Position numbers and translations under genes: made by a program
Notes under the pieces: generated by a model
Databases searched by the model: none
What the model saw: only the letters and a program-made list of their open reading frames with translations
What the model was told of the DNA's origin: nothing
Shown: piece by piece, positions 13,307 through 24,196 of the stretch
How the letters are laid out: each line of letters opens with the position of its first letter
Position numbering within the stretch: position 1 is the first letter of the stretch
Origin: Rosellinia necatrix
Lineage: Eukaryota; Ascomycota; Sordariomycetes; Xylariales; Xylariaceae
Assembly: GCA_021209875.1 (NCBI GenBank)
Contig: JAGYVD010000008.1
Span: 3,347,501-3,411,500 of the forward strand
Direction of reading: 5' to 3'
Length of the DNA stretch: 64,000 nucleotides

Positions 13307-16300
13307 GTCGAAGGTCGATTTAACTCTGACAGCGGTTTGCTGGAGCTTTTTTCCATCCTGGATTGGAACCAAACGGTCGGGTGGGAGGTCTATTCTTTAA
13401 TACCAACAGAATCCCCCCCCATACCGGCCCGCCGGATCATCCACCGGACACGTCGTCCCGGGCTCCTGACAAATTCTCGCACCATTCTCTAATCACGGTG
13501 AAGGCCCAGATCGGTGCCATATAGGTCCACAGTCTCACCTTGATCCACATTGGGTCGGCTGTCTCTGTTTCATCCAGGGCCCCCCCGAAGCCGTCGCTTC
13601 TCTCGGCGCCCCATGCTACCGGATTACGTAGGGGCTCCTATGCGCGGACTGCCAGAGGGAGACAAGTCTCAGCTGTCAGGATCAGCCCCGGGTCCTACAC
13701 TAGTCGGCAGGAAGAAGTGATACCTGAGTTATGCAGTCGACTCCTATCCATTAGGTTCGGGGCCATATCTCGAGGGGAGCGGTTCCTTGCTCGAACGGCT
13801 ATACGGCTACATGGGCACGATGGTTTACCCAGGCTTCCCGGCTCGCTTGGTTGTCAATGTCCATTCTCCCTAGCCAAATTGCCCTAAATCAACAAGGTAT
13901 ATGATTAGTTGGCCTTATCCAACGCTAGCCCCCTTAGGCCGCAAAACCCTTGCCATGCTCTGTTCAGTCCTTTCGAGCTTCTCAACACTGCCCATATTCC
14001 CTGCTAGAGGTTTGATTTCGTTTCCATTACGTCTCGTCACATTGTAGGAAGAGTCCCGGCCATGCCCAGGATACTGTGACTTTGGGGAAGCTCGTGGGTG
14101 TACGTGGACCAAGAGGAAGTAACCTCCCTAGTTGGGTTAGGATCAAGCATATTGTTCCCTGTGCGCCTTGGCCATCCCGCGAGCTCTACACTACATCATC
14201 ATATTAGTGCGAATACACCATCTGCGTCTTCATGGCAACCGAGCGTCGATGGAGGCTGGGGGAACGCAAAACGCGGCTCTCCATCCCAGACATGTTGGCC
14301 ATCATGTTCGCCAGGGTCCCCAGAACAGTGCGGTCATACGTGTGTTGGTCCAGCGGGATGGCCGACCAGGACCAGCAATCCCCCTCGTAGCCAACCATAC
14401 ACCCACCCTAATCATCTCATACATATCCCGGACGTTTTCTTTACAAAGCTCACGGCAGTCATGAATGTGGCCAGGGCTTTTCATCCTTCCTTCGAGATAC
14501 ACACTACGGCGCGGCCTATCTTTATCCGTAATTGCATCTACTATCTACTCGACATGTCAAAACCCAAGACATCTGCCAAAATCGAACCGTCAGACCTCGA
14601 TATGCACGGTCCTTTTTCCAAAATAGGACAACGTCGGGCTCATCCCTTAGAGCACCCCATTTTCGGCATGCTCCGCGCCATCCCTCTGGACGATGTGGGC
14701 TGTGGTCCGTCGACGAAGGACGTCGAGAAAAGTGCCGGGGCGTCAACCACAATTTTAGAGACCGTTTTCAATCAGGGTGGCCACGTTACGCCGCGCTAAA
14801 GCTTGGCGCGCCCCCGGGCTACCGGTCCGTGTCTGCTGGATTCGCCATCCCTACTCCAGTGCATCATACATCATACCTGTAGGCGGCTATGCATATCTTC
14901 CTTCGGTGTCATGGGTCCCCTCGACCTTCACATGCCTGGGTTGTGCTCTTTTCTGGGGATACATTCCCGAGATTCGGGATTGCATCCACTACTCACGCGT
15001 GGGGAGCGCGCAGAGAAGTGGCATGACAATCAGCAAACCTCATGCCTGTGGGAGTGGATGTGTGTACAAGTATGTGTATGTCCGCCGAGCTGTCAACTGC
15101 GGGTCACACACGCGTGCTCGGTACGATCGCCACTAGGAACAACCCTTCGCAGACGCGAACCTTCTACAGATATTCCCCTTCTAGAAAGACACGCCTCGGC
15201 CCATGTGGGGAGTTGAACTCCGGGATATTGGTGCGGGCCAGTGCCTCTGCGTTCGACCGAATGCAGTCCCCGTCCTTGCATTGTCTTAGTTTCCCATGGG
15301 CATACCGAACTGATCAGTCGGATACCGTCACCCAAACACTCCCACGCTGGCTCCTACCGTACCAACGCGTACTGCACTCACCAAATCTCGAGTCATAGCG
15401 GTCTTGGTTTTTCTGATCTATGGGTCTCCTTGCCTCCTGACACAGATCGGGAACACGAGGATGAAAATTTTGCTGCGAAGCGCGAGGAGCAAAACTACCA
15501 GGGCAAGAAAATGTTAAGGAGATCCCGGAAGAGTGGGGCATGATCCGGGGTCACATCCCGAATCGGTCCAGCAAGGCCCCGCTCCTCCTATATGACATGG
15601 ATACAGACAAGGGAAGTACATAAGCGAGATGGCACAACTCCAGGGTCGCTGATGTCGTGTAGAACAGATGTAGGATACCAACATCTTGCATATAAGATCA
15701 TCCGAATATAGACCCCGCTGATCGCCGTAATGATGGAAGTTGTGGAATAATGCCCAGGATAACGTTATCAATCCGCATTACACTCCGGAATAGGAAGTCG
15801 GGTTATTCACCGGGGAAATAACGCGACATTGATATTATGCAAGGCTGCAAATAGTAATCTTAAAAAAGACATTAGTTCGCTTATCTATGCACATAGATAT
15901 ATAAGCCTGGAGATATATCACCGGTACTAAGTGCCGCAGTGAATTTTGCGACTAATTGTCGCAGATACCGCAATTGCGTAGACAAAACCGGCGCGCCCGC
16001 GAGGTGGATCATGGGTCGACGGCATACATATATAAAAATACATAACCAACTAGAGTTGCGCTATATGAATAGCATTTTCGCAAAACAGAATTAGCGCCGA
16101 GGTTTAGCTTCACCTCCGATTACTATAGGTGACGTACAAGAATTCTTTTACGTAGGCAGCAGCTGGTGACGAAGTGTTGAGAGAAAGCGGGAAAAAAAAG
16201 ATCCTGTTGAGGTAGCGAGTGCTTTCTACCGTGGTCTCACATGCTTATTAATCTCCGTCTACAGTTCACGACTACCTATGTCAATAACACAGGTAAGTTA

Positions 16301-16814
16301 AGACTAGTTCAATCATTTCCGTTGCCTTGACTTCGCACTACTGTCGCTCCCAACTGACTAATAACCACGTCATCGACATACTGCTACTACGCCCGTCCCC
16401 TAATTATGCCAACCCTGGTTTTCAACACAGGTCGGTTTTAACTAGCAGACCTCCTGTAAGTAGCGTATAATCACCTGTTCTGTCGTTAGTGTAGACGAAT
16501 CCCCACCATCTTTGAACTCGGTCCCGGTTCGTTGATTACAGTTACACCGCCAGGGCACAGGGAGTGGTATACGAGTAAGAAACTTGGCGTGGACATCAAA
16601 GAAACAAGAAAGGTGTACGTGAGTTGAAAATAAACTTGGGTTAAAATATTAGGTAAGGCTCGTAACCATAAACATGTATTTGCGAAGAGCATTTCCATCA
16701 GCTAAATCCCTTATTCATCATGTAAGCCATATTGTTCCGCGAGCCATCACGGCTACCATCGAGATCAGAGATAAATACATACGTCTAGGGCTAGACTATA
16801 ATGCTAAATAGTTC
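13307..16814. other. Large gene-poor spacer upstream of the PKS
   Basis: About 3.5 kb. From 13.4 to about 15.6 kb the DNA is GC-richer than the following AT-rich kilobase and is full of short overlapping open frames on both strands. None shows a recognisable domain, a consistent codon pattern or a splice model I could close. It could be a decayed gene or repeat, or long upstream regulatory DNA for the PKS. I see no clear terminal repeats. Confidence 0.5.
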
Positions 16815-17411
16815 TCAGGACTGGTTTTCCGTACTGAATAAGGCAAGTTCCCAAATTTCAGGCGTGAGTTTGACCCCCCACAAATCTTTTTCTTCGTCAG
16901 TAGAGACTAGCTGGAATCCGGCCCGCCCATATAGCCTCCGCGCTCCTTCTAGCACACTGGCAGTCCATAAGACAATCTTTTTATAGCCTCGGTCTCGCGC
17001 GAAGGTTATACACTCATCGACTAACCTGGCCCCTAATCCTACGCCCCGGGCAGCTGGCTTCACGAGAAATAACCGCAACTGAGCCGTGTCCGCCTCCTTT
17101 TGATGCTTGAAAATAGCAACACAACCCAGAAACTGAGACGTTTCGACGGACTCGGCTATGAATACGCGTTCCAGGTTGGGATCATAGTTGTCAAGAAAAT
17201 CCGCCACTAGGCGAGCCGCGCTTGATTCGCAACTCGTATCCCAGCCATATTCCTGGGCGTACTACCGTGCTCCGTTAGCCCATAGCATCTGACATCAGGG
17301 GTTTTCTCTTCTTACTTGAGAACCATGGTAGCTAACTATCGTCCCCATATCGCCGGGGCGGTGGGTTCGAATCCTGTACTTCAACGGAGTACTGTCATTG
17401 CTGGGCGCCAT
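16815..17411 (-). CDS. GNAT-family N-acetyltransferase
   Basis: Two exons: 17411-17316 and 17261-16815. The 54-nt intron has a GTAAGA donor, a GCTAAC branch and a GTAG acceptor, giving 180 aa. The N-terminus (YRIRTHRPGDMG) and the following YAQEYGWD motif match the acetyltransferase half of bacterial MarR-GNAT fusion proteins; the acetyl-CoA loop RGVGLGARLVDEC sits around residue 105. The catalytic fold is complete (RLRLFLVKP, then LWTASVLEGARRLYGRAGF). It should transfer acetyl from acetyl-CoA to an amine of unknown identity in the cytosol. The family is most common in bacteria, so old horizontal transfer followed by gain of an intron is possible, but that is inference. The start is the only ATG preceding the conserved N-terminal motif in frame. 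Confidence 0.85.
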
Positions 17412-17897
17412 CGTATGCGTGAGAGTATGAGGGTATAAAAGCGTATGTTTTGCGGGATCAAAATTGTAAATTAATTCCCTATCAATTATGTTGATATTTT
17501 ACTACATCCAGTTATATAATTCTTATTAACGCCCTATTGCTTCACCTTGAAGCCAGGTGTTTAGAATGATCAGTGAGTGACTCACCGTAGGTAGGCCCGA
17601 AGGGCGCGCTAGTTTCCCTCTTGACATCGCTACGACCCCAACAGGAAGAATACCGCACCGACGTCGGAGTCTAGGTCTGTTTCTCTGCATACCATCCATC
17701 CAGTAAATACCAATTCCGTACACATGCTCACGGCATCATTTGGCGTCTCCGACTATATCATAGGAAATTCTTCTGGCTACACTTTCGTTTCTTTTGTTTC
17801 GCTTTTCAATTCAATATTTAACAAATTGTAGCGTTATGTACCCCTATAAAGCCATACCTGTTAGCTGAACCGCTAAGAACGGTAACTTACATACCCA
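17412..17897. other. Intergenic spacer between GNAT and dehydrogenase
   Basis: AT-rich; it should hold the GNAT promoter and the end of the dehydrogenase transcript. No gene seen. Confidence 0.5.
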
Positions 17898-19520
17898 TCA
17901 TTGACCTTCATTTGGATGAATCAAAACTTTGGTGTATCCGTCTACCCGTTTCTGGAATTTATCGTACGCTAATGCGGCATCATCGATATGAATCTCATGC
18001 GAGACGACAAAGCTCGGCTTTGCTTTCCCAGAGATGATCAAATCTCTTAAGTAACGATTGTATGCTTTGACGTTGCATTGGCCAGTATGTAGAGAAAGTC
18101 CCTTGTGATATTATGAGCGCCCGGGTCATAATTTGGGGAAGCAGAGGAACACCGACCTTTTCAAAGAGCTTCCCAAAGCTCAAGCTAATCATACCCTTAC
18201 TCGAAGCCTCGTCCGGTGCACCGGGATCGCTAGCACTAAGTGATTAGTGAAGACACTCTAGACGTAGTGAGGCCTACCCCTACCTTGGGACATAGAGCCC
18301 CGGAATGCCTAGCCCGCCGCACGCCCTTGTGACGCGGATCATATTTTCCAAGACAAGGTTTGGTTGCTCGGTGGCACCGTCCTGCGTCACCGCCTGGTAG
18401 CCAACCGCATCTACCGAGCGATCGACCATGCCACCGTTGGCCCCGATTATCTGATCGACAGCGTCTCCCTTGGTGAAGTCGATGGGCGTGCATCCAATCT
18501 TCTCCGCGACGCTCAGGCGCTCCGGCACGCGGTCCACAACGAATACGCGCGAGGCGCCACGCAAGACGGCCGAGTAAGCGGCCATCAAACCTACCGGTCC
18601 AGCGCCAAACACCGCGATGGTTTCGCCTGCCTGGAACCCAGATATCTCCACACCATGCCAACCTGGGCGTCGAGGCGACTGGTCAGTGAACCAGATCCAG
18701 CATTGGTTTCTCGATTGGGCCTACCTGTTGGGAAAATATCGGCTAGGAGAATGAAGTCTGACTCGAATTCTTTGCCGGGGGGCAGTTTCAAGGCGTTGAA
18801 GTCAGCATACGGAACCCGCACATACTCAGCCTGCCCTAGGTTTAAAGTCAATACAAGAAGCATATTCACCAACTCAAGCGGATCTTCCGGAACGAACCTC
18901 CCCGATACGGGCCCATTGCAACATATCCTGTTGAAATCAGCTTTTTGTAACTATTGCGCAGCGGGGCTTTGTTTGCGGACCGTATGCCCCGCCGGCGAAT
19001 CCGGGGTTGACGCCGGTACAGAACGCCGTTTTCCCCTCCTCGCAGTTGCGGCACCGGCCGTCGGCGACATTGAAGGGCATCACCACGCGGTCGCCCTTTT
19101 TCAGGAGCGTCACCCCTTCGCCTACTTCGTCTATTATGCCCAAGTTTTCATGTCCTGGTACCGTTCAGTATTACCGCACCGAATCCTGAGCCGCAACGCC
19201 TACCAAATGTGAACCCGGGCTGCGCCGCGGTTCTTCCTTCATACATACTGAACAGCGGTTAGCTGATTTGTCTGCGATGGCAGTAATCCAGTAAACAATA
19301 TCGCCGCTCCGTCGCCATCGCATGGGTTCACTGACTGCAGATCAGACCCGCAAATCGCGGCCTAAGCCATGGTTAGCTAAATTATGCCTCGCGCAGGACA
19401 TGCTGCGAGGGCCCTCACAGTAGTGACCTTGACGATGATATCATCCGGATGCTCTATTTTCGGTTTCTCAACCTCCTCCACTGCCACGTTGAAAGGCCCG
19501 ACATAGTTCACTGCCTTCAT
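17898..19520 (-). CDS. Zinc-dependent alcohol dehydrogenase, glutathione-independent formaldehyde dehydrogenase-like
   Basis: Nine exons: 19520-19419, 19361-19336, 19247-19204, 19154-18981, 18927-18898, 18835-18725, 18662-18284, 18235-18157, 18101-17898. The coding length closes at 382 aa, the usual size of this family. The catalytic zinc ligands are Cys38 (ICGSDLH) and His59 (FGHENLG); a three-Cys structural cluster DGRCRNC...FC follows. The Rossmann loop is VFGAGPVGLMAA, and the C-terminus ends with YTKVLIHP. It should oxidise an alcohol or aldehyde with NAD(P)+ in the cytosol. Several donors are non-standard (GTCCGC, GTTCGT, GTCGGT), so the gene looks broken in a plain frame view although it is not. 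Two exons are only 26 and 30 nt. It stands alone between the GNAT gene and a long AT-rich spacer. The substrate is not predictable from sequence. Confidence 0.88.
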
Positions 19521-21318
19521 TGTTTGATACTCGGTTATTACTGTGACAATTGATGAGGGACAAGACGATCTGTCCAATAACGTAATCTTCAAATATAGTG
19601 CGCAACAAGGCCACCTCGCAACATGAATCGCCCATGTCGGGTCTGGGGATCCCCGCACGCGGGTATCGTCATGTGGCACCTTATGGTTGACCTGTCTAGA
19701 TGTTCTGCTGTCCTGAGTGGTGCGCATGAGAGTTCATTGAAGCCCGAGGTTGGCCGAGCGAGACCCGAACAATCCCGGGTATCATAACCCTGTATATATT
19801 CGCTTGCGCCACACTTAGCCACATTCTCTTAGCCTTGGTAAGTAGTTACGTGACCGTAGCCATAAATAGCTGCTTTGATACGGCTATGAAACAGATTAAT
19901 ACTGCAATTGATGAACGTCAAACCAAATAGGTTGCCTCTATGATAAGCGCTTAACCGCCCATTACACAACCGCGAAGTGCCTATAATAATTTTAACAAAT
20001 AATATTAACGAAATCGAGGATAAGTCTATGTTCAAAGGCACAATTAACTTCTCAATGGGGTATAGATATCAAGAGTAAATAAAAGAGGCTGAACCACTGG
20101 AGATGGAAATCATGGAGATGTAGAGGAAATAGCAGGGAGATCAACGGCCACATATGCTAACAAACACTACAAGTAGTGCAGTGATGTTTCAAAATCAATA
20201 CTAGGACAGGATGGAAATACAACTGTACAACGGGGCTATTAAAGACCTACAAAGGGCACTCAGCTTGGACCACCTGTTAACTCTTGGTGCAATAAATGTA
20301 GCTTGAATCCTACTGAAAACAGACGTATGGGGATGTATAGCAAATTTTTTTTGCGGGTATTGGAAGGTTTAATAAGAGCATTTGGCCTTAATGTAGCCTG
20401 CAATCTGGCTGGACATTTTATGATAATTGCGGTACAAGGAGGCTGAGAGCATATGTCGAGAGATATTATGGTTAAGGAAAAGGGGCAAGGATTGGGGCAT
20501 TTAGATACGTGTAATTGCAAGGAAATAGTTGTTTTGTCCTTGAAACCAAAGCAAGGGGTAAGGATTCTGCGGAGATATACCAGGCATTCCTGAGGCTGTG
20601 AGTAGACGACCATCACTGTTATTTATACACTAACGAACTGTTATAACAACAAAATTGGCAATTTGATAACAGCGCCTATGAAAAGAGCAGCAAGGTATTC
20701 TACCATGGTTATATGCTTGCGGTTAAGAAGTCTGTAATAATGTTGTTAGCTAGGGCCATGCACTTAGAAGTTAGCTCTGCCCACCAAGCTGCATTCAAGT
20801 TTACTTTACGAACTGCCTCTTGGCTCTTTAGTTCAGTTTAAATATTGAGCTTTACAAGTGACCTGCGTTGTTATGTGGGACGTAACACAATGATAAATGT
20901 AGCTAACATTGTTTGTATATCTTCTTTGCTTATTATTGTTTGCTATTGGCAGATCATTCTGAAATACGGTCCAAGCTTCTTAAGCGCCGCCGCCTTATCA
21001 CCAGAGTGATTATCAACGAGGTGGCCAAGCACGGCAACTCATGACTTGGTAGCTGTAGGGTTTTCCAGGAGGCTGGCTTCTGCAATCAAGTAAACATTTA
21101 AACTATCTAAATCTTCCACAAAGCCTTCTACGCATACATCCTCCCCACCACCAAATATTCTCTTTCTTGATCGATACATATAATCATCTTGCTATCCCGA
21201 AAAAATTTTCGCCTCACAGTTCACTACGCCTTAGTAAAGTTTCCCCAACCCAGAACACGGTTTGAAGGTTAGTTCAGAGTCCAACCCCGCGTGATAGTAA
21301 GAGGAACTAAATTTGAAG
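19521..21318. other. AT-rich spacer, possible degraded repeat
   Basis: About 1.8 kb with high A+T content, many stop codons in all frames and purine-rich runs near 20.1 kb. The 20.3-20.9 kb part has the look of mutated former coding DNA, but I could not assign it to a transposon family and no repeats flank it visibly. Confidence 0.4.
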
Positions 21319-21519
21319 ATGTGCACCTATTTCACCACTGCCACTAAGTATTCGGGATGCCCCCCATCCTGCAATACGACCGAGACGCGGCTAGAAAAAT
21401 GCGACCGTGCACAAGAATCTGGTATTACGTGTGTGCATCCAAAAGAGGCCCATTTGGGCATGACCAGATGCCGGGAACAATGCCTCGATCACCGTGATGA
21501 AGACAATTCATGCCGTTGA
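21319..21519 (+). CDS. Small cysteine-rich fungal protein (66 aa)
   Basis: A single exon begins at the ATG of MCTYFTTATKYSGCPPSC; the frame runs slightly upstream but has no earlier ATG. Seven Cys are seen (2, 14, 18, 28, 38, 51, 55) plus a last one near the C-terminus. The pattern MC-x-Y...C-x3-C...EKC..A...C is one I associate with a family of short, mostly uncharacterised ascomycete proteins without a signal peptide. The cysteines could bind zinc or form disulfides. Confidence is moderate because short frames arise by chance, but the Cys spacing and the EKC motif argue for a real gene. There are no operon-like neighbours. Confidence 0.6.
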   Translation: MCTYFTTATKYSGCPPSCNTTETRLEKCDRAQESGITCVHPKEAHLGMTRCREQCLDHRDEDNSCR

Positions 21520-22539
21520 GTTATTGTGGACATTTAGGAACGAATGTGTGATAATGAAAGTACGGATGGGAAGGGTGTTGATGGCTAAGGGCATGATATT
21601 AGGAATAGTGAGGGGGGCTGCGTTTGGCTTTTGTTCTACATGTACGGCGAGGAACAACTTGCGCCCCTTTATTCCGATATTAAATCTCACCAAGGAACCC
21701 TTTGATCATAGCATCCTATAGGGGCTGTTAAGTCTATATTCCCATATCTTTCCAATAATATAATATTAACACAACGGTGTACGCAGGCCCTTTCTAATCT
21801 TGTTACTGTGGCAGCGATTCCATAGCGTGTCGGTGCCACTCTGCATCATAGCAGGGCTGTTATCGTGATTACCGTTCCAACTGAACATTACGAATGGTCT
21901 AGATGATTTCTGTTCAAATATTAGGTATAACGTTTGTATTATTTGACAATTCTATGCCCATGCGATGACTACTTTAAACATGGATCTCCAATGTACCCCG
22001 GATTTCTGCCAAGGACTAAGTTGGGGAACAGGGATGGATGCGGGGCAGAGGTACGAACCGCCTGGAGCATGCCGACCTGATGTTATAGAAATCGTTTGCA
22101 AAATATGCCTACTCTGATAGCAAAGGTTAATTTGGGTGTCCTTTGGGTTATCGTTGAAATTATTGCACAAATACATTTTCTCATGGACCCTCAACATTCT
22201 TGGTACCATTCTAGTAGGGCTCACGAACTGGGATGATAATGGTTAATTTCGTTATTTTCACGGATGTTTCGTCACATCGAGAACCGTACTATGAAACATT
22301 CATCATTATGCCTACCGTGGCAGTTTTGACTATGGCCGTCATTATGTAATTCCTCTCTCCGTCTGGTTGCGTAGGAGCCCGGGTTGTTTTCACGTTTTTC
22401 TTTCTTTCTTTCTTTAAAACACCCACAGCAGTTTCCCACCTATCTTCCCTACCACTCGTGATGCCTGGGATTTCTAGGGGTTGTCGGTGGCACTAAAACG
22501 GAGCTCCTTGGCTCTAAACTTACCGTCGGCTAGCTGACT
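21520..22539. other. Intergenic, AT-rich
   Basis: No gene supported. A short (TTTC)n tract lies near 22399-22415. The spacer presumably holds the 3' end of the Nudix-like gene. Confidence 0.5.
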
Positions 22540-23004
22540 CTACGTTTCCTTTGGTATTATGGCTCTGAGTGACGCGGGGGTCAGTCCGATGTCCGGGTGC
22601 AACCAGAGGCGGTCGAACGATTTCAGGGATACCCAGGTATACTTCCATCCCCGGAAGTTCCGCATCAATGCTAGCTCCTCGAACTCGGGGGTGGCTTCAA
22701 GCAGGAACACGCGGATCCTTGTCGACTCGCCGAGGTTCTCAATGACGGCCGACTCCCGATAGCTCAGCTTGTCTTCTGGTATTTCCACTCCAAGGGACGT
22801 TAGACCGACGCGCATAGCCGTCTCGAGTGCCGACTCGCCGAGATAGGGTTCTCGGTTCGGGATGCTGTATGAAAACACTTTATCGGTTGAACTGTAGCGC
22901 ACAAATAGCTCGGGCTCGCTAGTGCGGTAACGGTACACTAGGAGCCCGGTGTTTTGAAGGGATTTGGAGGGCGTATGCTCCTCACCGGATATCATGGATG
23001 TCAT
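22540..23004 (-). CDS. Nudix-like protein (divergent Nudix box)
   Basis: A single exon of 154 aa from the ATG at 23004 (MTSMISGEE); the frame stays open to 23151, but a TATATATA stretch at about 23133-23140 on this strand places transcription start below that, favouring the shorter form. A beta-rich start (NTGLLVYRYR) is followed by a segment resembling a Nudix box (LGESALETAMRVGLTSLGV) in which the catalytic REUxEE glutamates are not conserved: Arg is present but Glu-Glu is replaced by Leu-Thr. The rest (FLLEATPEFEEL...RGWKYTWVSL) also fits a Nudix fold. If so, it may bind rather than hydrolyse nucleotide diphosphate derivatives. Assignment from pattern only. Confidence 0.6.
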   Translation of the reverse strand: MTSMISGEEHTPSKSLQNTGLLVYRYRTSEPELFVRYSSTDKVFSYSIPNREPYLGESALETAMRVGLTSLGVEIPEDKLSYRESAVIENLGESTRIRVFLLEATPEFEELALMRNFRGWKYTWVSLKSFDRLWLHPDIGLTPASLRAIIPKET

Positions 23005-24196
23005 TCCGTGAGTATTGATGTTTCTGGCTGTGGTTGATTGTGGGAGAGCTAGGCGATTTATTGCCGAGATCGAACGTGTTTGGGAATGAAAGCTTGGGGA
23101 AGGAGGTGGGACCGTCAGGGGACAATGAGTACATATATATAGTGAGAACAATGGGTTTCAATGACGGCCGAGCCACATACAATAACGCTGTTGAGAAACA
23201 AAGACATTATATTGTTTAGCAAGACTTGAAACAGAAAGGTGTAATGATACACATCTATTCAGCACGAATAATACGGTATGGGCTATGATTGGGGAGAGAT
23301 AATAAGCGTCTAAAGCTAAGAACAGTCTTATATCTAAGAAAAGAACCCTTGTTAAACCAATAAGTTTTCATCTACTATCTCTCCCTACGTACCCCCCCAA
23401 ATATAGTTTTGTAATATATGTCAGGTTGCAGACTAGAACTCCTGCTTTTCTTATCACACCACGCGCCTGTGTGATAACGTGTTACAAAACCCGGCTGACC
23501 GCCCCCCGGACATTCAAATACTAGATTTTGTGGACGGAAAACATTATTAAGATGTAGAATCGTAGAATGTTACGCTGTTTTAGTTTGAAACCTCGAATTT
23601 GGGCTTGTGTTCATGCTACCATAGGTCTTTGCCCTTAATTTGCCCTTAACTCTACGCATACTTCATGGGTAGGTGGTACTTAGGGTGAGACAAAAAAAAA
23701 AAAGAGAAGAGGAAAGAGAAGAGGAAAGAGACGAAAAAAAGTCGGTCGGGGTAATTAATGTGCGCCCTGAGTACCTCCCACATTAAACCATTCCTCTTTT
23801 CCTTGATTGGCCGAAGCTAAGTTCGCCGGCCGTATCCGATCAGTCAGGCGTGCTCTGCTCACGTAATTGTATCTCGCCTCTCACATCCGATCCGTTCCTT
23901 CTATTATCTACTAGTTATTTCAGCTGATTGCGATGTGGTGTAGAGGGGCTGCATTATCGGTTGATAGAATCCTTGGAGAGGCCAGAACCACTGGCTCGGC
24001 CGATTCCAGAAGGGCGAGCTAGCGATAAAATCGGACATCTGGTGATAGCCGGGAGAGCACGGCAGAAATGGAATCAAGTTTAGGCTTCGCACACGGTATA
24101 CAAAAGGCAACACACGAGCTACCCGATCGTCGGGTGGCACGCGGGGCGCTGAGCGGCCTGTCCTCCCTCCCCTCCCACTCCCCGCGCATAGTAATA
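23005..24196. other. Intergenic with A-tract and polypurine run
   Basis: Contains the Nudix-like promoter and a 12-base A tract (23692-23703) followed by a GAGAAGAGGAAA-type polypurine stretch. No coding region recognised. Confidence 0.5.
23692..23738 (+). repeat. Poly(A) and polypurine tract
   Basis: A12 followed by about 35 nearly pure purines with a twice-repeated AGAGAAGAGGAA unit. Such tracts in fungi often exclude nucleosomes near promoters, but no gene start is near enough to assign a role. Confidence 0.7.

Noticed and set aside
14098..14799. 233-codon plus-strand frame upstream of the PKS
   Set aside because: No domain, no homology pattern, no coherent splice extension; overlapping frames of similar length exist on both strands.
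17326..17400. GGTTCGAATCC motif resembling a tRNA B box
   Set aside because: The flanking bases do not form a T stem or acceptor stem, and the segment is exon 1 of the GNAT gene on the other strand, encoding its conserved RIRTHRP motif.
17898..19520. The dehydrogenase as a pseudogene with missing segments
   Set aside because: The seemingly missing N-terminal part (AICGSDLH, MYEGRT, GHENLG) is present in small exons with closing phases.
17898..19520. The dehydrogenase as the trans-enoylreductase of the PKS
   Set aside because: It keeps catalytic zinc ligands and formaldehyde-dehydrogenase-type motifs, unlike LovC-type reductases, which lack zinc.
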